Assembly: GCA_029263415.1 (NCBI GenBank)
Contig: JAJCXN010000020.1
Coordinates: 1-64,000, forward strand
Source of the DNA: Acidobacteriota bacterium
Lineage (GTDB): Bacteria; Acidobacteriota; Thermoanaerobaculia; Multivoradales; Multivoraceae
Direction: 5' to 3'
DNA: 64,000 nt
The notes below the pieces were generated by a model, which was not told the origin of the DNA, did no database searches, and saw only the letters and a list, made by a program, of their open reading frames with translations. Positions 8,260 through 16,535 of this stretch are shown one piece after another. Each line of letters begins with the position of its first letter. The first letter of the stretch is position 1. The translations under genes and the position numbers were made by a program.

Positions 8260-8745
8260 CTAGCGCATCCGGGTCATCTCCCGCCGCAACCCTGGCCACC
8301 GCAGCTCGATCGCGTCCCAGTCGACCCATGTCGCGGGGTAGTAGCCGTCATCAGTTCGTTCGATCACAGCAAGCACCGGATCGGGACGCAAGGTTCGCGC
8401 TAGGCGAAGCATGTTGTTAGATAGCAGCAAGAACAAGATTGCTACTGCCAGGCTTCCAAGCACCTTGCGAGGTGTTCTCGGGGCCGAAAATCGAGTGCTG
8501 AGCCAGAGTCCTGAAACTGCAAGCAGATTCAGTCTCAACACCCAGGTGGTGATCAGGACTGCGGCCCGGAGGCCGTCATCGAACATGGGTAGGCCGTGCT
8601 CACCGACGAGTGCCTTCCAGGTCTGAACTTGATAGAGAACGAAGAGCGATTCGAGTCCCACAAGCAGCGCTAACGACTGAGGCCACCATGCTTCTGGGCG
8701 TCGGCGCGCTCGGCCTCGAGAGTCTTGCAGGAAACTACGCGTCAC
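8260..8745 (-). CDS. Hypothetical multi-pass membrane protein
   Basis: A 161-residue protein with three or four hydrophobic segments (SLALLVGLESLFVLYQ; AAVLITTWVLRLNLLAVSGL; VLGSLAVAILFLLLSNNM) and a soluble C-terminal tail. The start is a GTG at 8745 with a strong Shine-Dalgarno, GGAGGTGA, at the right distance, which supports it being real. It lies on the same strand as, and downstream of, the ABC-2 exporter operon, after about 220 bp. No domain recognised. Confidence 0.7.
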   Translation of the reverse strand: MTRSFLQDSRGRARRRPEAWWPQSLALLVGLESLFVLYQVQTWKALVGEHGLPMFDDGLRAAVLITTWVLRLNLLAVSGLWLSTRFSAPRTPRKVLGSLAVAILFLLLSNNMLRLARTLRPDPVLAVIERTDDGYYPATWVDWDAIELRWPGLRREMTRMR

Positions 8746-8781
8746 TTGTCACCTCCGCTTGGGCGTTCTCTCCTCACAGGC

Positions 8782-8966
8782 TCATTCGCTCGTGCTTGAG
8801 CCGCCGGTGGCCTTCTGGCTAGCAGTCGCAGCCAGCTCTGGGTGCACTACGGGCGCGGCAGTCCCGCTCTTCCGGCCAACGGTGCTGGTCTCGGGCGTCT
8901 CGGGGGTCCCGGGAGCCTCAGATGTCTCGGGTGTCGGTCGGGCTCTCCCCCCGACCGACGTCGCCT
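8782..8966 (-). other. Pro/Glu/Thr-rich open frame after the permease stop
   Basis: Immediately downstream of the permease stop, an alternative frame stays open for about 60 codons with a biased composition (PTPETSEAPGTPETPETST) and ends at a TGA at 8782. It has no good start codon of its own and is continuous with a shifted frame entering the end of the permease gene. It may be a former C-terminal tail lost by a frameshift, or chance in repetitive GC-rich DNA. Confidence 0.3.
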
Positions 8967-10166
8967 TTAGTTCAGTCGCTTGGTAAACAGCTTAGAAGCG
9001 GCCAGGAAGCCGACCAAAGTAAAGACCGCCAGTGCTAGGACATCAGGCCACATCTGGGTGACGCTGCTGCCGCGCAGCAAGATACCGCGAGCAATGCGCA
9101 CGAAGTGGGTGAGCGGCAAGATCTCTCCAAGCCACTGAGCTGGGACGGGCATTGCTGAGAACGGGAACATGAATCCGGACAACAAGACAGACGGCAGAAA
9201 CACAAAGAACGAGAGCTGGGTGGCCTGAAACTGAGATGTGGTAACGGAAGAGATGACCAAGCCCAAGGTGAGGTTGGCACTGATAAACAACAACGAACCA
9301 AGGCCGAGCTGGAACAAGCTTCCGCGTGCGGGGATCTGGAACAGCAAAAGTCCAGCAGCGATCACCAGAAACATCTGCACTAGCCCAATCCCGACATAGG
9401 GCAGCAACTTACCCACCATCAGTTCGCTGCGTCTCACTGGGGTTGCGATGAGAAATTCGAAACTCCCACGTTCTCGTTCTCGCACCAAAGACAACGAAGT
9501 CATCAAGATCATGGTGGTTGTGAGAATGACCCCGAGCAAGGCAGGTACCACGAACACCGGCGTGCGCAGTTCGGGGTTGTAGAGATTGAGCACCGCGAAT
9601 TCGACGAACTGTGGTTTGACCAGTTCGGGCTGGACGCCAAAGACACTGCGATCACTGGGTGCACGCGTAGAACCACTGCCGGCGTCGACCACGAACTGGG
9701 CAAGCCGATCGTTGTGCATGCGCGCAAGGCCCTGGGCCGCTGCATCTACAGCTCTTGCCAGTGTTGGATCACTAGCGTCGACTAGCACTAGGACTTCCGC
9801 CCCGCGCCCTCGGTAGTAGGCGCGGGCGAACTCTGCGGGAATCACCACTGCGGCACGCACCAGCCCCGATTCCACTGCGGCACGAGCCTCGGACTCGGTT
9901 GACAATCTTTCGGTGACCTTGAAGGTCTGAGATGCCTCCATCTGACCAACGAATAGTCGAGAGACCGAGGTGTTGGCCGAATCCACAAGAGCTGTGGGGA
10001 TGTGCCGAATGTCCTGGTTGATTGCGTAGCCGAAGAGCAGCAGCTGCACTAACGGGACTCCGATCACAAATCCCATGGTCATGCGATCCCGCGCTAGCTG
10101 GCGCACCTCCTTGCGCGCCACGGATGAGATCCGGCGCCAGGCAGCTTGCAGGTTCGTGTTGCTCAC
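8967..10166 (-). CDS. ABC-2 type transporter permease
   Basis: A 399-residue permease of the YbhS/YhhJ (ABC-2) type. It has one N-terminal membrane span (MGFVIGVPLVQLLLFGYAIN), a large periplasmic domain of about 150 residues (ALVDSANTSVSRLFV onward), then five C-terminal spans, including the family-typical LSLVRERERGSFEFLIATPV and GFMFPFSAMPVPAQWLGEI motifs. The GTG start overlaps the ATPase stop by 4 bp (GTGA), so they are coupled. With the adaptor and ATPase it forms an exporter like E. coli YbhGFSR, but only one permease is present where that system has two; it may act as a homodimer. Confidence 0.9.
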   Translation of the reverse strand: MSNTNLQAAWRRISSVARKEVRQLARDRMTMGFVIGVPLVQLLLFGYAINQDIRHIPTALVDSANTSVSRLFVGQMEASQTFKVTERLSTESEARAAVESGLVRAAVVIPAEFARAYYRGRGAEVLVLVDASDPTLARAVDAAAQGLARMHNDRLAQFVVDAGSGSTRAPSDRSVFGVQPELVKPQFVEFAVLNLYNPELRTPVFVVPALLGVILTTTMILMTSLSLVRERERGSFEFLIATPVRRSELMVGKLLPYVGIGLVQMFLVIAAGLLLFQIPARGSLFQLGLGSLLFISANLTLGLVISSVTTSQFQATQLSFFVFLPSVLLSGFMFPFSAMPVPAQWLGEILPLTHFVRIARGILLRGSSVTQMWPDVLALAVFTLVGFLAASKLFTKRLN

Positions 10167-11206
10167 GCGCCGCTCGCCTCGGCCAACGGCAGCGTCTCGC
10201 CTCGAGACAAGACGATGAGTGCATCTTCGAGGTGTGCGTCGGCGAGTTCGCCGGTGACCCGGAGGCCCTGCTGTTCGAGGCGTTGGATCAAGTTAGCAAG
10301 GACTGCTTGGCGATCACCCGCATCGGCCTCCAGGAGCACGTGGGCGCGGTGACCTAGCTGAACTACTGAGGCAACCGCGGGCTCGTTGTGCAACGCTCTG
10401 ACCAATTGACCGGTGTGCTTGCCGTGGAACTCCAAGACCCGAGGCAGTACCGAGTCGACCAGCTCCACGGGCGACGCCAAGGCTACTCTGAGACCGTCGC
10501 GAATGACGCAAAGCCGATGGCAACGGATGGCTTCGTCCATGTAGTGAGTCGACACCAGGATCGTGGTACCTGAGTCCGCCATGCGAAAGAGCTTCTCCCA
10601 GAAGACTCGGCGACTGTCCGGATCGACTCCGGCGGTTGGTTCGTCGAGGACCAATAGCTCTGGCCTGTGGATCGTTGCGACCGCCAACGCAAGACGCTGT
10701 CGCCAGCCACCGGAGAGCTTCGCCGGCAGTTGTTTCCGGCGTTCGAGTAGATCGAACTCGATCATCGCCTCCTTGACCCGAATGGCGCGCTCGGCTGGTT
10801 CGATACCGAAAATCTCGGCCGCAAAGTCTAGGTTCTCTTCAACCGTGAGGTCGGTGTACAAGGAGAACTTCTGGGTCATATAGCCAACCCGCTCGCTGAG
10901 CTGGTTCGCCTGCTTGGGCAGGTCGAACCCTAGAACCTTGCAGGATCCGGCAGTGGGCTCCATCAAGCCGACCAGCATTCGGATGGTGGTGGATTTGCCA
11001 GCGCCATTGGGACCCAGGAAGCCGAAGATCTCACCCCGGCGTACTTCTAGATCGAGGCCGCGCACGGCTTGAATCTCGCCGAAGGTCCGCTTGAGACCGA
11101 ATGCCTCAATCACTGCTGCGGCAGGGGCGTCCTCAGCCGAGGGTGGGGTCGCTTGGGTGGCGGAGCCATCCACTGATGACGCTGCAAGAGCGTCAGTTGT
11201 GCTCAT
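10163..11206 (-). CDS. ABC transporter ATP-binding protein (ABC-2 exporter)
   Basis: A 347-residue nucleotide-binding subunit that drives the adjacent permease. Motifs in order: Walker A GPNGAGKS, Q-loop MTQKFSLYTDLTV, signature LSGGWRQRLALA, Walker B LLVLDEPTAGVDP and switch His in STHYMDEA. About 30 Ala/Ser/Thr-rich residues precede the domain and a C-terminal extension of about 100 residues follows it, as in DrrA/YbhF-type drug-export ATPases. It overlaps the adaptor stop (ATGA at 11203-11206) and the permease start (GTGA), giving a tightly coupled three-gene operon. The cargo cannot be told from sequence. Confidence 0.92.
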   Translation of the reverse strand: MSTTDALAASSVDGSATQATPPSAEDAPAAAVIEAFGLKRTFGEIQAVRGLDLEVRRGEIFGFLGPNGAGKSTTIRMLVGLMEPTAGSCKVLGFDLPKQANQLSERVGYMTQKFSLYTDLTVEENLDFAAEIFGIEPAERAIRVKEAMIEFDLLERRKQLPAKLSGGWRQRLALAVATIHRPELLVLDEPTAGVDPDSRRVFWEKLFRMADSGTTILVSTHYMDEAIRCHRLCVIRDGLRVALASPVELVDSVLPRVLEFHGKHTGQLVRALHNEPAVASVVQLGHRAHVLLEADAGDRQAVLANLIQRLEQQGLRVTGELADAHLEDALIVLSRGETLPLAEASGA

Positions 11207-12126
11207 TCCTCCGCGCCGCTCACTGTTTCAATGCGCACGCGCGCAGCCAGACCTGGCCTGAGGGAATCGGGCGCGTCGTCTAGGGTGATGCGGGTTGCGT
11301 AGACCAGGTGTGCGCTTTCCCGTTCGGTCAGCGCGTAGTGAGGTGTGAACTCAGACTGTTGAGCGATGTTGGTGATCGTTCCCTTGAAGGTCGCGTCGTA
11401 GCCCTCAATCGATATCAACGCTTTTGCGCCCAACTTGGCTTTCGCAACGATCCGCGCCGGCATCCAAACTCGAACCCAGGGGGCTTGATCCGCAAGCACC
11501 ACGGCCACCACGCCCCCTGCGGGGGCCCGTTCGCCCGCATCGAACGGCAGTTGATCCAAGACACCGTCGACCGGCGACTTAAGCGTCAAGTCTTCGACTT
11601 CTTTGGTTGCCCGTGCGATGTGTGCCTCGTTCTCGGCAACCAGCGCGAGCGCTTCGTCGCGGCGTCTGCGCGCAATGTCTAGAGCCTGGGCGGTCGCCAC
11701 TCGGGACTTGCGCAGTCTGTTCTGGCGCGCAAACTCGCCTTCAGTCTCTATGAGGCCCGCGCGCGCGGCCCCCAAGGCAGCGTTGCGTGCCCTGAGGTCG
11801 GCTTCGGCGACCTGAGTGTCAAGCCGGGCTACCACTTGTCCGGGCTGGACTTTCTCGCCAAGTGCTATGGGGAGTTCGATGATCAGTTCAGATCTCGGGG
11901 AGGACAACTCCAGCACCGTGCGCTCCACGATCCCGGCCAGATCAAGATCCGCCTGGGTGCACGAAGACAGAACAGCGAGCAAGAAGACGGGAGCCAACAG
12001 ACGTCTGAAGGCTCCGCTAGAGAACGTTGCCTCTCCAGCGAGACTTGCGAGCCGCGAGCATCGATTCCAGCCTCGATCCGATCCGTTGTTGTACCAGTTG
12101 AGCCAACGCTTGAGCTCTTGCCTCAT
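11203..12126 (-). CDS. HlyD/YbhG-like membrane fusion lipoprotein
   Basis: A periplasmic adaptor that would link the ABC-2 pump to the outer membrane. The lipobox AVLSSC follows a hydrophobic stretch LLAPVFLLAVL. The biotinyl-lipoyl-like halves are visible as GEKVQPGQVVARLDT and LKSPVDGVLDQLPFDAGE, flanking an alpha-hairpin coiled coil (about 70 residues rich in Ala/Arg/Glu). The ATG at 12126 lies 110 bp inside the upstream acyltransferase gene and puts 56 residues before the lipid Cys, which is long; a non-ATG start nearer 12000 is possible. It overlaps the ATPase gene by 4 bp. Confidence 0.87.
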   Translation of the reverse strand: MRQELKRWLNWYNNGSDRGWNRCSRLASLAGEATFSSGAFRRLLAPVFLLAVLSSCTQADLDLAGIVERTVLELSSPRSELIIELPIALGEKVQPGQVVARLDTQVAEADLRARNAALGAARAGLIETEGEFARQNRLRKSRVATAQALDIARRRRDEALALVAENEAHIARATKEVEDLTLKSPVDGVLDQLPFDAGERAPAGGVVAVVLADQAPWVRVWMPARIVAKAKLGAKALISIEGYDATFKGTITNIAQQSEFTPHYALTERESAHLVYATRITLDDAPDSLRPGLAARVRIETVSGAEE

Positions 12127-13669
12127 CGTTCTTGCCGTCCACTTCTAAAGGGGTGATGGGTTCGAGGAACACAATATGCCATTTGCTAGGCAGTGGAATC
12201 GGAGGCCCGAAGGGAAACAAAAAACCGATGGGTAGCGTTGGCCAGCCGCTCGCCTTGCGCCACCAACGCCAGTTGATGCGCTTGAACACAGGCAGCGCCT
12301 CTGCCGGGCCGATCGCCGCCACCGGCACAATGGGTGCGTTGAACCTGACCGCCAGTCGCGCAAACTCGATGCTCAAGAATGGCTGCAAGGGGTAGGCGTT
12401 CTTGGTTTCGATCATCGCGCTTCCAGCACCTTCCGGGAGAACGCCCAGCACACCACCGTCTTCGAGAACTCTCTCCGCGTTCGACTTGGCGGCGATCCTT
12501 CCACCGATAGCCGGTAGAAAGATCGAGAACCATGGCATTTTCACCAGAGCCGGATGGATCAACGTCCTCACGAAGCGACCAGAGGCTCTCGCTACGAGAT
12601 GGTGAAACATCATGGCGTCGATCGGCAGATAGCCACGGTGAATGCCAACGAGAAGGGTGGGGCCTGCTTTGGGAAAGGCCTCTACGCCCCGACTTTCCAC
12701 TCGCCAATAGAAGCGGCGCGCGGGCTCGAGAACCCATCGGCTGAGGCGAGCCACTGTGGCCTGGTCGAAACCGAAAGAGTCGGTAGTCGACGAGGCCGCC
12801 GGAACTGATCCCTGCATGCGACCAAGGGACGGCAGGTTCAGTTGCTTGAGCAGCGCGCGGTTCGACACCGTCCAAGTGCGCCGCAAGAAGCCGCGCAGCT
12901 GAACGTCGCAGGTGGATGTCTTGCCCGCGAGCGTGTGTATCGCGGATGGCATCACAAGGCGCCTGATACCGAGCCGTCGACAGATCGAGCTGAGGCGCTC
13001 GGCATCGTCTGGAGCAACATAAAACTGTCGGTGCTGTCTTGGGGCTTGATCCGCGTGCTGATCCGGGATCGCCTCCTTGGCCAAGGCGATCAGTACCCGG
13101 ACCAACTCTTGCGTCGACAGGAGTTGGATCGGAGGGTCAAAGCCGAGCCAAGTCATCAGGGATTTCTTTCGAAAGAATCCTCCGAAGGGATCGGGCAGCT
13201 CTAAAGATGGAGCACACCGAAGAATCGTCACTAACGGCTGATGAGGATTGGTGGCGCAAGCCTCACGCACTGCTTTCTCGAAGGCGCGCCAAGCTCGTGC
13301 CTCGACGTTTTTTGTCGCCCGCTTGGTTGTCTCGTCTAGAAAACCAGGATTCCGATAGGACAGCCCCTGCGCTCGAGCACTCGAGATGACGACCACGTGG
13401 CGACAATCGGTAGTCGCCAACTGGCCCAGGCTAGTCTCAGACCATGGATGAGAGCTGGCGCCTGAACGGGCCCCACGCTGCGTGAACCTCGCGCCGAGGG
13501 CGGGAGGTAGCAGCAGAATAGGCGTACGGGAACTGCCTGGCCTGGTCGCAACTTCTGAGCATGTCGACTCCACCGCTTGACGATCGAGAGCATCCGTCAG
13601 CGTGTGCCAGGCCTTCTCTTCGGCGGCAACATCGTCCTTCGACGCTGCAAACTGGATTCGATAGGTCAT
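12017..13669 (-). CDS. PlsC-like acyltransferase with degenerate SDR-like N-terminus
   Basis: A 550-residue protein with two parts. The C-terminal 260 residues are a glycerolipid acyltransferase of the NHSG-x-LP-x-D type: GIHRGYLPIDA (the usual Asn is Ile), then GRIAAKSNAERVL, GVLPEGAGSA and PIVPVAAIGPAEA. The N-terminal 250 residues resemble an extended short-chain dehydrogenase without its nucleotide-binding start: VVVISSARAQG, a later RAWRAFEKAV and VTILRCAPSLELPDPF look like the Ser strand, helix and substrate loop, but no GxxGxxG or YxxxK is seen. A full dehydrogenase-acyltransferase fusion is a plausible ancestor. Probably acts in membrane lipid synthesis. It precedes the exporter operon on the same strand and is divergent from the small-protein cluster. 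Confidence 0.8.
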   Translation of the reverse strand: MTYRIQFAASKDDVAAEEKAWHTLTDALDRQAVESTCSEVATRPGSSRTPILLLPPALGARFTQRGARSGASSHPWSETSLGQLATTDCRHVVVISSARAQGLSYRNPGFLDETTKRATKNVEARAWRAFEKAVREACATNPHQPLVTILRCAPSLELPDPFGGFFRKKSLMTWLGFDPPIQLLSTQELVRVLIALAKEAIPDQHADQAPRQHRQFYVAPDDAERLSSICRRLGIRRLVMPSAIHTLAGKTSTCDVQLRGFLRRTWTVSNRALLKQLNLPSLGRMQGSVPAASSTTDSFGFDQATVARLSRWVLEPARRFYWRVESRGVEAFPKAGPTLLVGIHRGYLPIDAMMFHHLVARASGRFVRTLIHPALVKMPWFSIFLPAIGGRIAAKSNAERVLEDGGVLGVLPEGAGSAMIETKNAYPLQPFLSIEFARLAVRFNAPIVPVAAIGPAEALPVFKRINWRWWRKASGWPTLPIGFLFPFGPPIPLPSKWHIVFLEPITPLEVDGKNDEARAQALAQLVQQRIGSRLESMLAARKSRWRGNVL

Positions 13670-13806
13670 TTCGCTTTTGAAGCCGCGCTATATTGAGGAA
13701 CCACACCTGGCTTCAGAGGCGGCCACGAGCTGGGCTGAGTTCGACACTCATACTCCCCGACGTTACGGTGCAAGATCTAGAATTCGACAGAAATGAGGAG
13801 GTCATG

Positions 13807-14040
13807 ATGGACCAGCAAGAGACTAACCAGATTCCGCCCGTGGTGGTTGATCTGGGAGCGGTGAAGAAGAAACACATCAAGCGTTTGCGTCGCGGTGAAG
13901 GCAAGTTGCTGCCGCAGATTGACGAGGTGCTAGCAGTCTTGAAAGAGGAACTCTCAGACGAGTTGGGTGACCGCCAGCTGGTACCCGTGGTGCTGGTGTA
14001 TGAGCAGAAAGACAAACCTCGCCCTCTGTTCAAATTCTAG
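13807..14040 (+). CDS. Small conserved basic/acidic protein (78 aa class)
   Basis: A short cytosolic protein of about 77 residues: a PPVVVDLGAVKKKHIKRLRR segment followed by GEGKLLPQIDEVL and an acidic helix, ending with a hydrophobic VPVVLVYEQ strand. The pattern VVDLG-x-x-(K/R)KK-x-IK-x-LR-x-G-x-GKL recalls a small uncharacterised family I associate with DUF6200; this is from memory. The ATG at 13807 sits 5 bp after AGGAGG, better spaced than the ATG at 13804. It starts a same-strand cluster with another small basic protein and a UbiB-family kinase, and is divergent from the acyltransferase. Function unknown. Confidence 0.72.
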   Translation: MDQQETNQIPPVVVDLGAVKKKHIKRLRRGEGKLLPQIDEVLAVLKEELSDELGDRQLVPVVLVYEQKDKPRPLFKF

Positions 14041-14112
14041 CCCCGCACGGGTTCATGATCGCTAACTGCTCCGCATCGTTCCCAGCCTAGTCAATCGAAG
14101 GAGGCCCAAGCC

Positions 14113-14472
14113 ATGAAGATCACCGACACCGGCAAGGCCGGAACCCAACGACGAGTGCTGTACGTCGATCTGAGAGAGAAGAAGAGCAAGCGACCGAAGC
14201 GCTCACCGGTCATCGCGGACCTGCGCGTTTTTGACCGTCGCAGCTCGGCAGGCGCAGAACGACTCGCGGAAGCTGCCTTGAAGGGCATCCAGCACTACCG
14301 GAAGGAACGAGCGCCAGAAGACGGAAAGCGTGGTCGCTTGATGCGGATCCCCCTCGACTTGGCGAAAGCGATGGTGGCTGGGATGGAAGAGGCCGAGGGC
14401 GTCGGAGAAGACGCGCGAAAGGCTATTTCGGCGCGCCGGACGCGGGCCGAAGTGCGCCGTCGTCTTGGCTAG
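14113..14472 (+). CDS. Small Arg/Lys-rich protein of unknown function
   Basis: A 119-residue, strongly basic protein with no membrane segment. The N-terminal third is RRVLYVDLREKKSKRPKRSP, followed by DLRVFDRRSSAGAERLAEAA and a helical region with HYRKER; the second half is helical and ends in an Arg-rich tail. It may be nucleic-acid or polyanion binding, but that is only composition. Possibly related to the basic family catalogued as DUF6312 (from memory). An AGGAGG lies 9 bp before the ATG. It sits 72 bp after the first small gene and 57 bp before the kinase gene, so co-transcription is likely. Confidence 0.72.
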   Translation: MKITDTGKAGTQRRVLYVDLREKKSKRPKRSPVIADLRVFDRRSSAGAERLAEAALKGIQHYRKERAPEDGKRGRLMRIPLDLAKAMVAGMEEAEGVGEDARKAISARRTRAEVRRRLG

Positions 14473-14529
14473 CAGCGTGAACGCCCAGGCGTTGGGCAGC
14501 TGGCTGGTTGGCGCTGGAGTGACGCCTTC

Positions 14530-16458
14530 ATGAAGGACGGCGCTGGCCGCTTGCGTCGCGTGCACAAGGCCGCTCATCAATGGCGCTCTTTGATGGAAGA
14601 GCGCACGATGCGAGTCGCTGCGGCAGACCCTGACCGCGAAGTCCTGAGGCCGCTTCCTCGGCGGACCCCGGTCGACTTTGCTGCGAGCTCTATGGTCACC
14701 GCAGGTGCCCCCATGCGTCTCAGATCGTCCGCCAAGGCCAGCATCTTCAGGGCCGCGTTTCGATTGTTCCGATGGCTTGTTGCGTTGCTTGGCTTCGGAT
14801 TCGCCGTTCTAGTGGACAAGGTCACCGGTCGCGACTCTCTTCAGCGACGTGCAGAGCGCCTCTCCAAGGCTCTCGAAAAGCTGGGCGGCACTTTTCTCAA
14901 GCTGGGTCAGCAGCTATCGATCAGGGTCGATCTTTTGCCCGAGCATTACTGTCACGAGTTCGGTCGACTGCTCGATCGTGTGGAACCGTTTCCCACCGAG
15001 AAAGCCATCGAGATCGTTGAGGAGCAGATCGGCAAGCCTCTTTCCGAGGCGTTTGCCTTCTTTGACCCTGAACCCATCGGCTCTGCATCCATTGCCTGTG
15101 TGTATCAAGCAAGACTGACCAGTGGTGAACGGGTCGCGGTTAAGGTCCGTCGGCCCAATATCGAACGCACATTTGCTGCCGACTGGCGTGCGCTGGGCTG
15201 GCTTGCAGGCCTAGCCGAGATCCTGACGATTGCCCGAAAGGGTCAACTGAGCACGGTGTTGCGAGACCTGCGCGCCATGATCGACGAGGAGCTCGATCTG
15301 CGCATCGAGGCGCGCAACACGGAGTTGTTCGATCGGCGTGCGCGCCAAGCTGGACTACAAGGGGTGTCTACGCCCAAAGTGTGCTTCGAGCTCTCGACCG
15401 AGAGAATCCTGGTCACCGAGTTCGTTTCGGGGCTTTGGCTGTGGGAAGCGCTCGCGGGCATTGAGCAAGGCAGCGAAGCGGCCCTCGAGCTGATGAACGA
15501 GCTAGGAATCAAGCCGAAGGCAGTGGCTCGCCGGCTTTATCGCGCGAGCTTGTTTGGGATCTTTGACAGCCACATTTTTCATGCCGATCCGCACCCAGCC
15601 AATGTGGTCGTTCGCGCGGGCGGTGAAGTGGTGCTGATTGACTTCGGTTCTTGTGGCGCGTTCTCCGACCATCAGGTTCGCTTGATGCGGCAGTTCCACG
15701 CAAACAAATCCAATGGTGATCTGGGTGGAATGGTGCAGTGTGTTCTGGCCTTACTCGAGCCGTTGCCACCGATCGATGTCGACGTGCTCACTGCCAGGAT
15801 CACCGAGGTCTTGCTGCGCTCAGTGCGCGCCATCGACAGTCCCAACGCAGAGTGGTGGGAGCGCACATCTGCGGGCGTCTGGCTGTCGTTCATGACGGTG
15901 GTTCGCGCTTTCGATATCCGCGTCGATATTGACGTTCTCAGAATGATTCGTTCGACCCTTCTGTACGACACATTGGCCTTGCGCTTGGATCCAGAACTGG
16001 ATATCTACGGCGAATACCAGCGCTACCGGAAGGTGGTTGCCAAGCGCTCTCGCCAGCGCATGAAGAACACTCTTCGCAAGCTAGCGAGCGGTAATGTTGA
16101 TGACCGCTGGTTTCTGCGATTCGAGGAGGGTGCGAAGGTCTTTCAACGCGGTTTCCACCGATTGGAGAGGCTGCTCGACTCGCCGACCTACCGATTCGCC
16201 TTTCTTGCAGGCAAGACGGTCTTCGCTCTGGGCTCTCTGGCGAGTTGGCTTGGGCTAGGGCTCTTGTCTGCCCTGGTCTCGACGCTTGGTGTGCTGGGCT
16301 GGCGCGCGCCTGATGAGGCCCAGGTCGCGGGTCAAAACACAGCCAGTGGCGCGTTTCTAGATGTGATCAACCATGCCGGGTTCTTAGGTTTCTTGGCCCT
16401 AACGTTTCTGTTTACCATGCGCGTCATCCTGGTCCGCCTGAAAGACCCTGAGATCTAG
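14530..16458 (+). CDS. UbiB/ABC1 (AarF)-family atypical kinase
   Basis: A 642-residue member of the atypical kinase family that includes UbiB and Coq8. The family's diagnostic KxGQ motif is seen as KLGQ at 124-127 within GGTFLKLGQQLS; the Ala-rich loop is SASIACVYQA; the catalytic Lys is in VAVKV (about 205); the catalytic and metal-binding segments are FHADPHPANV and DFGSCG. A membrane segment (LVALLGFGFAVLV) precedes the domain and two C-terminal spans close the protein, as in UbiB. Such proteins are ATPases supporting quinone synthesis or lipid handling. No ubi/men genes are nearby; instead it follows two small basic proteins, suggesting a different role. The ATG at 14530 has GGAG upstream. 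Confidence 0.88.
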   Translation: MKDGAGRLRRVHKAAHQWRSLMEERTMRVAAADPDREVLRPLPRRTPVDFAASSMVTAGAPMRLRSSAKASIFRAAFRLFRWLVALLGFGFAVLVDKVTGRDSLQRRAERLSKALEKLGGTFLKLGQQLSIRVDLLPEHYCHEFGRLLDRVEPFPTEKAIEIVEEQIGKPLSEAFAFFDPEPIGSASIACVYQARLTSGERVAVKVRRPNIERTFAADWRALGWLAGLAEILTIARKGQLSTVLRDLRAMIDEELDLRIEARNTELFDRRARQAGLQGVSTPKVCFELSTERILVTEFVSGLWLWEALAGIEQGSEAALELMNELGIKPKAVARRLYRASLFGIFDSHIFHADPHPANVVVRAGGEVVLIDFGSCGAFSDHQVRLMRQFHANKSNGDLGGMVQCVLALLEPLPPIDVDVLTARITEVLLRSVRAIDSPNAEWWERTSAGVWLSFMTVVRAFDIRVDIDVLRMIRSTLLYDTLALRLDPELDIYGEYQRYRKVVAKRSRQRMKNTLRKLASGNVDDRWFLRFEEGAKVFQRGFHRLERLLDSPTYRFAFLAGKTVFALGSLASWLGLGLLSALVSTLGVLGWRAPDEAQVAGQNTASGAFLDVINHAGFLGFLALTFLFTMRVILVRLKDPEI

Positions 16459-16535
16459 CCGCGCAGGATGATTCGGGTGGTTCAGCGAAGCGCCGGCATC
16501 ACAACGTGCACTGTTTGAATAAGGAAAGAGACCCT

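Noticed and set aside
8021-8329. 102-residue minus-strand frame before the sigma gene
   Set aside because: Arg-rich with no motif, overlaps the sigma upstream region and the membrane protein's end.
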